Part shown: piece after piece, positions 1-11,602 of the stretch | Layout: every line of letters begins with the position of its first letter | Position numbering within the stretch: position 1 is the stretch's first letter | Source: Arachnopeziza araneosa | Lineage: Eukaryota; Ascomycota; Leotiomycetes; Helotiales; Arachnopezizaceae | Assembly (NCBI GenBank): GCA_003988855.1 | Contig: QYAI01000150.1 | Span: forward strand, 1-64,000 | Direction: 5' to 3' | Length of the DNA: 64,000 bases | The notes under the pieces: generated by a model | Told to the model about the DNA's origin: nothing | Seen by the model: the letters and a program-made list of their open reading frames with translations, nothing else | Database searches by the model: none | Made by a program: the position numbers and the translations under genes

Positions 1-2028
1 TCTGTGTTTTGCTGCGTCGAATAATTCCTTTAATTGTAGAAAGCGAGATTTCAGGGTGTTTGTTATAGATACGTTTCGCGCTCTATTGAATAGAAGAGAG
101 CTTGCAGATACGAGCTCTTAATTGAAGAGAAGTCTTCTTTCATAGCATCGCAAACAGCCTTAAAAAGTGTGTTGTTCTTAGTAGGAATCAATGAAAAAGC
201 AGCGGTATCAACAAGGCTATTTTGGGGTAGCGTGGTGTGGCTTACCAGGGAGGGGGGGTCTTGACTTTTTGCACCCTACTGTAGTTACATTGCTCGTTGG
301 TTTATTCGTGGTGGATTCTGCCCTGTCTTCCTTAAAATTGGGTACCTTTTTGCATTGAATATTAGTAACTAATACTGACTTTGAATGTAAAACTACCGAG
401 ACATTTGACGTTTTACATTTTAGATGTTGAGTGCGAAGTTTAGTCAAGGATGTAGTCTCTCTTGAAAAGTCACATCGAAAGCGACTTGAAGTGAGTGACC
501 AATGCCAACTTTGAAGGTAAGCCAACTGATAAATGAATAAGAAACGGGTACCAAGAGCCATTTTCCCCGCTACCTACCTTCCTTTTCCCCATGCGTTACC
601 GAACACGCCGGAGTGGCCAGTAAGGCCTTTAAAGATTCTACAAAGACCCTCAGGTTCTACAGCAGCTGAGTACTAGACCATGCTGTGGCACGACGACGAG
701 GAGCAATATTAAAAGCGGTCTAAGAAGCGGACGAGCAGACCGGGAAGCTAGGGCGACGGTTGTTCTCTCTCCTAGGCCTCACGAAATCCCGCAGCAATCA
801 ATCGCTGCGGCGGCATAATACCCACCCACCGTCTCTGATTGGTCATCGTATCAAGCGGACATCCATCCGAGCGAGGTGTGCAGTTTTTCACACTTAGAAC
901 ATCATTTAATTCTACTACTTGTTCTTCAAAGTTCCATGGTGCGTAATTAAAAGTTGGCTTTGATTTCAATACAGTTGTGTTGATTATCTTTGAAGTGACC
1001 GGAGTCCAGGTTTTGGAACTCGGCGTGGGCTGATGGGCGAGCGCATACAGATACCAGGGCACTAAGCAACAGAGTGAACAGACGAGGACGAGGATGAGAT
1101 GAAGTGAAAGGCAGAATCAACACAAGCACCACCAGCTGGAGCCCAAAGACGTTAAAGAAGAGCCTTGGCGGTGGTAATCAGAAGCCCGGCCAGGGATATC
1201 ACGAAGTGATTGTGGCTGTGCACGCACTCTTGCAGAAAGCCGAAACCAGAACGGCTAGAAATCCTCCTCCCTCCCGCACCTGATATCACATCGTTGCGCG
1301 TCGGAGATAGCACGATGCGCTAGAAAGACTGCCATAGGCTTCTTTTCCTGTGCGACCATGAGGTGCATGTTCGCGCCGTTTGCGGAACAGGCAGCAACTT
1401 TGTGTGCCCCAGTCATGAAGCTTCCTATCTCTCCGGGGAGAAGGCGCAGTTGGAGGAAGCGTGCCGGAATCCTTGCTGCCATCGCATTGCGAGGCTGCAG
1501 AAGTCGGCTATGGACAAAGCGGGAAAATCGGGAGCCCTGGAGTATGCTGATGTGGTGTCGACTCTCTATTCGCTTTATCATAGTCATCTGTTACGACTAA
1601 TCATGCACTTCTATTCAGGCTCCACGAGGCATAGCATGGAAGATAGGAGCGAGAGTGGGGGAATAGGCAAAGGGAGAGAGGAGGCATTATCTAAGTTGTG
1701 TAGGTGCGTATTGTTCAATGCCGCTGTTCAACACAGGTATAGTCCTACTTGGATAGATTTACGTGAAGGCCAGCTACTTTGAATTCCCCAAGTCGCTTTC
1801 AATGTCAATAACATATAAAGGTAAATATCTCGGTACTTGTACACTTCAAAGTCGGTATTTGTCAAGAATGAAGGGCGCGAGCCACTTTAGCGGAATTGAA
1901 AAGGGTGTAAAGCTTGTAGGAATGGGTCCATGAGTCAACAATGGGATGCAGAAAGCCGACTCGAATCTCAGATTGCTGCTGAAAGACCAAATTTCTGGAA
2001 CAGGACTTGTGAGAAATATTTGTAAAAC
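1..2028. other. Intergenic, no supported gene
   Basis: No frame here gives a recognisable protein. The open frames are short, overlap on opposite strands and lack family motifs. The first 180 bases read on the minus strand contain a short stretch that could be a transposase remnant, but it breaks at stops and I cannot support it. The rest probably holds upstream and downstream flanks of genes outside and inside the window. Confidence 0.4.
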
Positions 2029-4642
2029 TCAAACTGTGGGTGGAATCCGCTTTCTTACCACCAAAGTCTTCCTCGTTTCTCCTGCTCGACCCCTTGATTT
2101 AGCACCATGGCTTTCCAGCAGCTCTTGTATCTCTCGGTTTCGGTTACAAGAAGCCCAAAATAATGGGCTTTCACCCACGTCATTCCTTTCATTTGGATCT
2201 GCACCTGCATCTAAAAGGAGCTTGACAACTTCAGTGTGGCTCCGGTAGCAAGCTACGTGTAACGGACTAGAGTTGTAACGACCGCCAGGAGTATCGATAT
2301 CAGCATGGTGCTCTGTTTCTAGCATTTTTCTGACCAGAGGAACGATCCCGAAAGATGCTGCGTAGTATAATGGCCGTGATCTTAGGGCTAAGTCCTTGAT
2401 CCTGCCTCCTCCCAGAAGAGCGGAGATCCAAAAGCCGTAGTTGTCCATCTCCTTAGGCTCCTTAGTACCGAACAGTTTTTCGATCAGGTTCCACGTCTGT
2501 TCATCTAGAACATCGTCACTAACACTGATATGGGCAAACCAGCAGTGAGTCGCATAGTCATATAATGGCCAGCTAGTATCCAGATCCTTCGAAACAGTTG
2601 AATACGTTGACTTTTGATATGCAATACCAAATATTGGCTGGAGAAGATAAACGAGGCAGCTCTGTGCCAGAAACCTATTCGCAATGATAGTGTCCAAAGC
2701 AAACATAGACAAATCGCCCTTTTTAAGGTCATGAGATAACAAATAGTCCTTGACAGATAGGTGTGCCAATTGAATTACTGACGACGTTGGTGAACTTCTT
2801 TTAATAAGACTTCCACATAATGAAAGAACATCTAGAGGGTCGATGAGTCTACCGTCGGGATCGAACCCTGGATTGTCTCCTAGTTCAATGGCTAAAACTT
2901 CGGCAGCTTCTTGATATGCTATACGACGAACTGCAAAGGCAAGCAACTGCAGGACACGAAAGGCTTGATCCCGGTGACGAATATTGATCTGCTGTAGGAT
3001 CCTCTCATAAGTCTGGTCAAGAGTCGTTGGGAGAGTAGATAATTGTCTAAGGAGATCTCTTTTCGTTAAGCACCCTTTGAGTGTGTCGAGCTGACAGAAA
3101 ACCCAACGAAACCTGTGTCATATTAGATATGAAAACTTTTCTGCTGAGAATCATATCCTTACATTCCTTTCGCATCTTGAGCGAGAGTTTTTCTTATCAT
3201 CTGCCGAACATCGACGGGCCACCTTGAAAGCATGGCGTCCTTCTCCAGCTGGTCCGTAATGTAGAGGTTAATATCATCCGAAATTGTCGATGAATCCAAG
3301 CACACTTTGTCAGTGATAACATTGTCTAAAATTTGGCTTATCTCAGGAGTTGTCCTGCTCGTAATGATAAGGTGGAACTGAGATGAACCATGAATATCTA
3401 GGATGGTGTATAGAACGTCTTTTACCTCCGTACTTTCGTCAACGGCATCAACGACGATATAATTAGTGCTAAATTGAGAAGCTATGTCGCGAAGAAGATT
3501 ATCTAGCTCATCGGACGAAGGTAGGAAAGTCCCTGCCCTGCATTTTTCAAAGAACTTATCGATAATAGGAGATGACCTTGGAACTTGACTTAACAACTGG
3601 CTAATGAGCGAACGTATAAAAGAGTCTCTTTTGGTGCTCTTATTGTCGTTGAAATCAAAATAGAAATATGCAAAGCCGTGTTCTGCTGTTGAGAAATGGC
3701 TGCTGGCGATGCTTTTAATTCGTTTCGATATGTCATCAATAATGGTAGAACTAAGGAGTGTGTATGAGCTTAACACTTATCAACATTTGGGCATTTTGAC
3801 TTGCGTGAGCACCGTCTTTCCACAGCCGGCTTCAAGAATTAGCATCAATTACCCATTTAAGGGTCATCATCCTACGAATGCCGTATATCCAGCAGAATCT
3901 GTTAGGCTTTGATATATAATGGCTGTACTGATCACTTTCCAGAAACCACTTGCCAGTTCCAGACTGACGCGTTTTTCGAGCTTTCGTATGATTGAAAGTC
4001 GGGTTCGGTGCATCAAGCCACCTCATTATTCCTTCAAGCTTAGCCCCTGCGCAGATTCTTCGTTAATGACTTGTCGCGAATCGTTCAGTTAGGTAGCAAT
4101 TACTTAGCTCTGTTTTCAGGGCCTGTTCTTGAAGTCCTTTAATACCTTCTTGGATTATTGAGTTCGATTTTCTAGTTGTCTTCAGCCTGGAGAAAACCTT
4201 GCTCGCACTAAACATACCTCTGATCAGCCATAAGAGCAAGCTGCATTGTCGATTTAGTGCTATCAATATCACTTAGCACTCTCCGCACGTCAGAGTCGGT
4301 CAGCGGCCAGAAAATCGTCGCTCGTGTAGCTCTCCAACCTTCCTTTGGCTCCAGTTTTCGAAGTAGATCCTCAAGCGAAACCTGACACCTCTGAAGGATT
4401 CCATCAGGCTCTGCGAGCTTCTGCAGATTAGATGGCACTTGTAGTGTATCCTCCGATTCGTTTTGAAGAAGTGTGAACACAGAATCGAGAATCGCACGCA
4501 GTGCATTGAGCTCACTTACGATACGTTCCGCATCTTTCGAACTGCTCTTCACACGACTGCGATAGTTGTAGCAGGCTGTAATTATCGACCCACTGATTTG
4601 AAACACCGTAATAGCGCTTGCTGTGACGCTCAGAGGATCCAT
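2029..4642 (-). CDS. STAND (NLR-like) protein: fungal N-domain, NACHT NTPase, ankyrin repeats
   Basis: A probable signal-transducing NTPase of the fungal NLR-like type, a class linked to heterokaryon incompatibility and self/non-self recognition. I join six exons: 4642-4218, 4186-4104, 4046-3876, 3829-3805, 3750-3163 and 3112-2029. This gives 2376 coding bases, about 791 residues. The start MDPLSVTAS is typical of the N-terminal domain of fungal STAND proteins. Then come WLDAPNP and GTGKWFLES (the usual linker before NACHT), Walker A GIPGCGKTVL near residue 230, Walker B-like IVVDAVDES, and a sensor-like LIITSRTTPE. The winged-helix region reads LPTTLDQTYERIL. The C-terminus has ankyrin units such as SPLHVACYRSHTEVVKLLLDAGADPNERN. 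Exon 4 is only 25 nt, and the intron after it starts with GC. The ankyrin part is short, with about three units. No stop or frameshift is seen in the joined frame. Family assignment is firm; the ligand and the effector output are unknown. Confidence 0.85.
3751..3804 (-). other. GC-AG intron downstream of the Walker A micro-exon
   Basis: On the minus strand the 25-nt exon (3829-3805) is followed by GCAAGT, the classical strong GC donor. The acceptor CCTTAG lies 54 nt further on. Only this pair keeps the frame from Walker A into the following NACHT sequence; the nearby GT dinucleotides do not. The upstream intron (3875-3830, 46 nt) is a normal GT-AG intron. Confidence 0.75.
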
Positions 4643-5718
4643 CACGTACACGCTGTTTGGTAATTGTCCTAGCTATCTTAGGTGAGGCTGAAGTAGAAAA
4701 GGAGAGTTGAAGTAGGCAGCGAGGTCGGCTGCTGCGGCGGGAATTTCTACCCAATGATGGCGAGAACCTGGAAATCGGAGCTCGAGCTTGATTAGTAATG
4801 GCATGGTCTGTATTGCGGTATTAGTTCTCCCCACTCAGTAAGTGTTTGTCAAATTATAAGGCCAAAAGCTGTTCTTCTATGTTGCATGTTCTGGTCGTTT
4901 GTCTTGCGCATGAAGCACCGATCATGAAAAGAGACTTGAAATCAGACGCATTCTCACGTGCCGTATCACGTGTCTTGGCTTGTGTAAACCTAAGCTTTTA
5001 ACTCGTTCTTTCTTTACACAATTCGATTTGAAACTTCTTAGTCTTATGAATTCACTCACTACTCTGCTTGAAGTGTCAACCTCGGATCCACACCCTGTAG
5101 ATATTTTAGACTCTATCTCTATTCACAGTGAATAAGATTCGCACAATGCATTTCAGTACTCCATTTCGTTACCAGCATACATAATCAGACAGCGCCAAAC
5201 TGATTTTACTTTTCGAGCCAATGTTGCAGCGAGTCTTTATCGTTACCACATTGAACTTCATGTCATGTATCTACAAATTCATTCCAGCCCTACTTTTTGC
5301 TCCAACAGAGTTTGAGATGGCCTGATAGATCGCAGCACCGTGCGTCCGGTTGTGTGCATATGCACCGCTGCTTTAATTCCGCGCTGGCATTTTCATTCCA
5401 AACTTTTGGCAGTATTCCTTGAAGATTACCTGCATGAGGTGCAGCGGGTTGATATCGCCGACATCTCATTCATCCTGCTGTGCTTCGGTATGCTCTATTG
5501 GCTGTGCCCAACCAGATGTTCTTTCATGAGCTGTATTCGAGCGGGTAGACATCCTGCGAGATAGCCAAAAAAAAACTTTCTTTTGCGCCAGCCTATGCGG
5601 GCTGACTCATCGTTATAAGTCAGCCACTTCAGGCCATCCGCTATACTTGTACATTGGGACCTCTCTATTTTGGGAATTTTCAAATCGGTCCTAAGCATTG
5701 TTGACATTGTCTAGCATT
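4643..5718. other. Intergenic region between divergent genes
   Basis: About 1.1 kb separates the STAND gene (minus) from the Zn2Cys6 gene (plus), so it should hold both promoters. CACGTG occurs at 4956-4961, and another CACGTG lies nearby at 4969-4974. Such E-box-like sites are common in fungal promoters, and their use here is unproven. No credible gene is seen. Confidence 0.45.
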
Positions 5719-7432
5719 ATGGTATTCAACGGTCGCCCTAGTAAGGGATGCACAACGTGCAGGAAACGAAAAATAAAAGTAGGAGAATCAATTCATATTC
5801 ACAAAGGCGCATCAGGGCTGATCAGATATTCACAGTGTGACCAAACAAAACCAGTCTGTTTAAATTGCCTCCAGGCCAGATGGCCATGTCCAGGATATAT
5901 AAGCGATATAGAGCTTTATTTTCGAAATGAAACCGATTCAGTGATCAAAAAGGCACAATCTGATCGGCCGGTTGACGGCTTCAGCGGCTGGTTTACGAGA
6001 TCCCGAGAATTGGCCGAACTGAACCACTACCAAATTCGCCCAAGACACGTCTCACCTCCTATCTTTGACCAAGCTACAGCATTTTTCTTCCATCAGTATG
6101 TATTTGGAGAGGAACCTAATGCTCGGGGATCGGTTCGAGGAAACCACGAGTATCTCCCAGCTCTCCACCGTGAAGGTAGTCAAAGTGGGGCATTAGAGTC
6201 TATTACTGCAGCTGCAGGGCTTGCTGCCTTGTCTAATGCTGGAAACTCACCGTCTTGGAACTCGCAAGCATATCAACTTTATGGCAAAGCAATACGTCAA
6301 CTTCGGGTAGCCCTCTTGGACCCGCTGGAGCGCAAATCCGATCAGACTCTTGCAGCCACCATGCTCATGGGAACTTTCGAGGTAAGAACAAAGAAGCATC
6401 AACGTAAACTGCCGATTAATAGAACACTTACCAAGGTCATAACTTTTCCGAGTAAAGATTCATTGAAGGCTTTGGGCTTCCATACTCTTGCTGCTGCAAG
6501 ACTTATTGAGATGAGAGGCCCGGAACAGTTCCAAAACCCGATAGCTGTCAGATTGGTGTCAGAAATTCGTCGCCACATAGTAGGATCTGAGTTGAGGTCG
6601 AAATAAAGTTGGTCAGCTAACGATATTTCTCCAGTTTTTGATATGTCATCAAATGCAGGAACCGATACCTCCTGCAGTGAGTAAATGGTTGCAGTGGACC
6701 AAGCCAACTATGAAAGAAGATGAACACCCTGCATATAAATTTGCGAAGATACAGACGAAATTCGTGATGATTCGAACTCAAATAAAGCGTCAAGCAATTA
6801 CCACACCAACAACTCTTCGCTCCCTCCTAATCCCGATTGATGAAATGCTTCAAACGTGGAGGAATACTTTGCCGCAATCTTGGCAAATAAAACCAAGCCA
6901 TGCACCGAACAAGGGCTCGCCCGATTTATGCGAATTAGATTCGCAGCATGACATCTACCCGGACATGTGGATTGCATCGATGTGGAATAATTACCGGGGT
7001 ACCCGCATATTGCTGCATGAGATGTTGGTGTCAGCCACGAGAGAGCATAAATCAGCGAAGGAAATGGTTTATCTCCAATCAAGCGTCCAAACCCTCCGCG
7101 ATATGACGGTTGAGACCTGCCGTAGCGTCTCATATCACCTCATGTATTGGAACAGGGGTAGCAATGAACAGAGGTTCTCCGATTTGCGCATCCGGGAAAT
7201 CGGGGTTACCCCTGGTGGTTATCTTCTCATCTGGCCGTTGTATATGGCTGGCATGCTACCAACAACTACAAAATACCAGCGGCATTGGATGGCGAATAAA
7301 CTTTTTCAGATAGCTTCTAGTATGGGCGTTCGATTGGCATTTTCTCTTGGCACACTCTTATACCAAGAAGATCAGAAGTCATTTGTCAGGACGGACATGT
7401 GGATTATTGAAGGAAGCGATTCCGTTGGCTGA
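5719..7432 (+). CDS. Zn2Cys6 (GAL4-type) transcription factor
   Basis: A nuclear DNA-binding regulator of the fungal binuclear zinc cluster class. I join four exons: 5719-5778, 5836-6381, 6436-6579 and 6635-7432, for about 515 residues. The first intron (57 nt) splits the zinc cluster exactly. After splicing the cysteines fall as CTTC, six residues, C, six residues, CLNC, six residues, C, which is the canonical C-x2-C-x6-C-x6-C-x2-C-x6-C pattern. The rest of the protein resembles the divergent fungal-specific regulatory domain: a helical segment around SITAAAGLAALSNAG, then HTLAAARLIEMRGPEQ, and IPPAVSKWLQW. I chose ATG 5719 because MVFNGRPSKGC is the usual N-terminus of this class. A TTG-initiated extension upstream has no support. 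No biosynthetic cluster lies next to it, so its targets cannot be inferred. Intron 2 is frame-preserving and could be retained without a stop. Confidence 0.85.
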
Positions 7433-9983
7433 ATGATTGTCTGGATTTAGACATTGAATATCTTGAAGGAAAACATGGACTCAAGGTGTCCAAGAATGGA
7501 AAATGAGTTTACATGTCGCAATTTTGGGACGGGAATGCCACCATCTTGAAAAGCACTAGTGTCAAGGTTTGGTGCCAGTAAACGGTCTGAATATGGCCTG
7601 GCGGATGCTGATTTGTCTCTACACGCTATCTATTGGTTCTGCAGATCTACTCTTCTCATGTACCTTAATCATCAATCGACACGACTCTTCCTCGCACTCA
7701 ACAAAAGTCTTGAGTCGCCATGAGCCGTGTTCCTTTTCAGATTGTTATTGGCAAACCACTCGTATTCAAGTACGTGGCTTACATGGCGAAGCTGCAGCGG
7801 AGATTAGGATGATGTTGCTCCAAGACTTTCATCTCTTCAACATATCAACAATTGGCTACATTAAACTAGTGGGTCGGCTGGAAGCACTGATTGGCCGGCG
7901 CGCAACGCTAGCCCTTTAGGGCACAGTGCTCTGGAGATTTTGAAATCCCTACATCCTCGTTCTTAATACGAGGGGATGACAGTGCAGCTCTAGGTACTTC
8001 TAACCTTATCTAGGAAGCTGTCCTAGCAAATAAAAGTGATTTTCATTAATTTTTGCAGCCATCATGCAGCTGCTGATGTTTTACATTGCTGGGTCTATTG
8101 TCAAAAATTGGAAGTACACAAGTTTAAAGCCTCCTAAATCGAAAGCTGAATAAAAGTAAAGAATATACTTCTAATGATGTAGATAATATTTTTTGCTTGT
8201 TGGCGTAGATTTCTATCGAGTTGCGTGGTTGTTCTTGGCATATACTTACAGCACTAAAGTAAGTCTGAGATACCGAACAGATCTTACTTATTGTAAAGGC
8301 TCACTCAAAATTTACTAAATATCTCTGTCTCTGCTCTCTATTTTCAACTCATTTTTCTCAACAGTTGGTAAACATTTTAGATGAATGCAAGACAACATGC
8401 AATTGGGGAGACTGCATTGTGATGCTATAACTCGAATCAATTGAAGACGTAATTCTTAAGATGACTAAAGTTCTTCATGCAATTTGAATGATGTGGTGTT
8501 GAGTTTCAAAGCCTTCATTTGGATTAGTCTGAATTTCATTTCGGGGACCTTAGATCCGTCTATTAGCGTAATGCGAAGCAGCATTCCTTCTGCAGAAAAG
8601 AACGCTATCGTCAGTCTCTTTGAAGCTCGCTAGCTTGAATCACTCACATTCCACTGCATCATGACAAATTCCATAACTAACACATTGCGCGTTGAGCCGA
8701 GTCATTGAACTTGAATCGGAAGGTGAGCTTAAGTGTGCGAATGGTGGCGAAGAGTTTTCTTTTGTTAGAATAGAAAAGTCCTTGCCCATATAAGAAAATC
8801 AGAAAATATACATGACGCAAGAAATTGTAAAAACATGCATTTCATTATTCAATAATCATGGCCAGGAGCGAGCCAAAACCTTGATGGTTGTTTAAAAATC
8901 TCAAGTACCTTGAATCGAGATCTACGCTAGATGTTTGATCTTGTTTCCAATATGCTATCAATTATTCAACTAGGCTTTCGCAGCTTAGCATATCTTTCAT
9001 CTCTCTTTCTCTCGCCATTTACTCTTCGGATCTTCAACTCATCAGAATCAAGCACTCCTTGTATCTGGCGTGCTGGTAACGCTTACAAGTTAGAGATTTT
9101 CTTGACAAAGTAGTCTGATTGATCAAAGTATTGTGGCCTGTAATTAAATGAAGACTTTAACATGGATAGACGTAAACATCGAACGTGACATTTCAAAGTT
9201 TTAGGCTGTCGGTTTCAAAGCTTTAAGCTATGTGTCATTTCCAGCACTAATCTGGGGCTGCTCTTTCATATGCTCGAATGACTGCTTATAGAATATAATT
9301 GAAAATATTAAAACAGCGGCCATTTTGGATAAGTAATTGTTCCAGTGAGCGAGCGTCTCTGAAATTTGGAGTGTTTGACAGTGAGCCACCAGTTGGCGTA
9401 ACCCCTGGTGATTTAGAGCAGGATTCAGGAGGGATGTGATGAAGAAGACGGGAAATTTGGATGTGAGGGAAGGAAGACGAGAGAAAATGGCGTAAGTGAA
9501 TCTGGCTAGGCTCAACAATCCTGCTCAGCTTTTGACATAAGAGATCAGAGTTGAAGGACGGTGCAGCAAGTACTCGGCGTTCGCTCTGGACTAAACTCAG
9601 CCGCTCAACTTTGTGCTGAGTCTGGCTTAGTCGGAGAAAGCCACTTTTCGAATCCACAGTCACAAGGCGACTATCAAATCCACTCATCTTGCCCAGCAGT
9701 GATAAAGGAATGCAGTGCTCGAGTCAATATCCACATTTAGCGGTAGAATAATCCCATAAGCTCAGCTGGACGACTCCAGCACGGCAAAATGCATCAAAGT
9801 GGTTGCACAGCCTCCACATGGCGTTTCTGTTAGGCATTCTCAGCCGTCGGCCCTAAATCCTTTTGATCGAAAATATGCAGAACCCCCTCTTCCTCATGTC
9901 GAGACTACGATGGACCAACATGGATTCAGTTTCGTTTCCCGCTCTCTGCCTTACCAACTGATATCCTTGTAGGATTGTATCAA
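7433..9983. other. AT-rich intergenic region, no supported gene
   Basis: About 2.5 kb without a convincing gene. Several short open frames exist (7569-7919 plus, 9286-9687 minus, 9853-10092 minus), but none shows a family motif, splice-supported extension or compositional difference. The 8.0-9.3 kb part is noticeably AT-rich. A solo repeat or decayed mobile element cannot be excluded by eye. Confidence 0.4.
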
Positions 9984-9985
9984 TA

Positions 9986-10055
9986 ATAGCCGGTTCCCCG
10001 CCCACTGCGCTTCGCTTGTGGGCGGTGAAAGCAAATGTGAACCCGCAAGCGAATG
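9986..10055 (+). repeat. Left terminal inverted repeat
   Basis: A 70-bp arm containing a GC-rich stretch with the sub-palindrome CGCCCACTGCGCTTCGC. It matches 10969-11037 in inverted orientation almost perfectly. Confidence 0.85.
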
Positions 10056-10968
10056 GAAATTCAAAGTTTGCTAGTAAATTAGTACTAAACACACAACTCT
10101 TTACTTATTTTAATGCCGACTTAATCACAAAAATGAAAATATCTCTAGAGAATAAACGAAAGATCCAAGAAGCTGTAGAATAGCTAGATAGTGTAAGAGT
10201 TCACGATTGCACGGTCAGAACACGTGGATGATGAATCTGTTATTTCAAGGAGGTAAAGCTGAAGAGCACCAAGTGCTCGAAGCCTTCTACATATACCCTT
10301 CGTACGAGAGGAACAGCCAACACAGTTCCTGTCGCACGGTCTTCTTTCAATAGTCTCTGTCAATATTCAATCAATAGTTAATCGATAGTTCTATCGATAG
10401 TCTTGTCGATAGTTCTGAAGATCGCTCTGCTGATCTTCATCCCTTCCATCAAAGAAGTCAGCTTCTGGTGCTGCCTCAGTTCCTGCCTAGGTCCTGACTA
10501 CCGGGTCCAACCCGTGACAGATATGAAGAAGAATAGAGAGCTATATTGGCAAATGCGATACGCTAGCGAATTCGCAGATCTACTGCTTCTTGACGATATC
10601 TACGAACTAGATCGAAATCTAACTTCTGCTGAACTCGAAGCTCTTAAGCCTTCTTCTGCGCTGTTGCAAGCTCTTATTAAGGCCTAAGCAGCTGTTCAGA
10701 GTGATAAAGGCTCTGATTCGAGCGTCTATATAGCTCTTTCGAAGAAGATCATATTGATATTCTATCTGATTCGGAAGTAAAGTGAGGTACTAATATAAGC
10801 TATTTAGAGAGCGACGATGATTCTGATGCTAGTACCTCTGTAGATTCTACAGATTTAATTCAGAGAAATGCAGATTTCGTTAGTTTAGAAGTTTGAATGA
10901 ATAAATTAAGTTACTTTATACTGCTGTTTGTATATAGAGATACTTCGATTTTCAGTTTCCAGCCCTCA

Positions 10969-11037
10969 CATTCGCTTGCGGGTTCACATTTGCTTTCGCC
11001 GCCCACAAGCGAAGCGCAGTGGGCGGGAACCGGCTAT
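10969..11037 (-). repeat. Right terminal inverted repeat
   Basis: A 69-bp arm, the inverted copy of 9986-10055. Near-identity of the arms beside a degraded interior suggests insertion that is recent relative to internal decay, or deposition as a non-autonomous copy. Confidence 0.85.
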
Positions 11038-11039
11038 TA

Positions 11040-11602
11040 CCTCACGGCATCGGTGATGTATCTCGTCACGTGAAATATCCGATTACTTACCTTACCTCCT
11101 CAGCTCAAACACGATCAACTTTGTCTTTATGCAGCTAAAAATGCTGATTGATAGTAGAGAAGAAAGTCATCATACCAAAAGAAGCCTTGAAATTCGTAGC
11201 AAGCGGGACGGCCGTTGGGGGTTCAGAAGAGAAGTTCGGGTTCTGGGGTGCGCAGTTCATGAGACCATGAGGTTTAAGTGAAAATAATCACGACAAGAAT
11301 TGGGATTTATTATACATCTAACATTTCGAATCATCTACTCCTATTTTACACATGCCAAGTAGCAAACCTCCCCAAGCCGTCAAGCCAGAACATGGCGCAA
11401 ATATCTCCTCGACCATCCTGAATTAAACTCAACAAACAACTATGGTGATATGAAGCTGAGCTTCAACTCCAAAGACGCCAGACTCAACGTACAACGGTGG
11501 TGGTATCATCGCAGAAGCGTAGCAATGACGCAAAATACTAGCGCACCAACTCCAACCAGTAATTAAACTCCACAATGAGGGTATGTAAATGTAGAAGATC
11601 TC
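11040..11602. other. Intergenic, likely 3' flank of the C2H2 gene
   Basis: No open frame with family features. TCACGTGA at 11066-11073 is palindromic. The part next to 11603 is probably the 3' untranslated region of the neighbouring gene. Confidence 0.35.

Larger units (their letters stand above)
9986..11037. mobile_element. Decayed DNA transposon, about 1.05 kb, with about 70-bp terminal inverted repeats and TA target duplication
   Basis: The two ends are inverted copies of each other: 9986-10055 on the left and 10969-11037 on the right. They differ by one base in a C run and one T/C change. Both begin ATAGCCGGTTCC reading inward. A TA dinucleotide sits just outside each end (9984-9985 and 11038-11039), the target duplication expected for Tc1/mariner-pogo elements. 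Inside there is a short open frame at 10403-10687 and, further on in another frame, an acidic Asp/Ser-rich stretch (about 10800-10900) of the sort seen at the C-terminus of some fungal pogo-like transposases. No catalytic DDE core remains, so the copy is non-autonomous or internally deleted. Short GATAGT repeats lie near 10370-10420. Confidence 0.8.

Noticed and set aside
1..180. Transposase remnant on the minus strand
   Set aside because: A short stretch looked faintly like the end of a Tc1-type transposase, but stops and lack of catalytic residues leave no support.
9286..9687. Minus-strand 133-codon frame
   Set aside because: No recognisable motif, no splice-supported extension and an overlapping frame of similar length.
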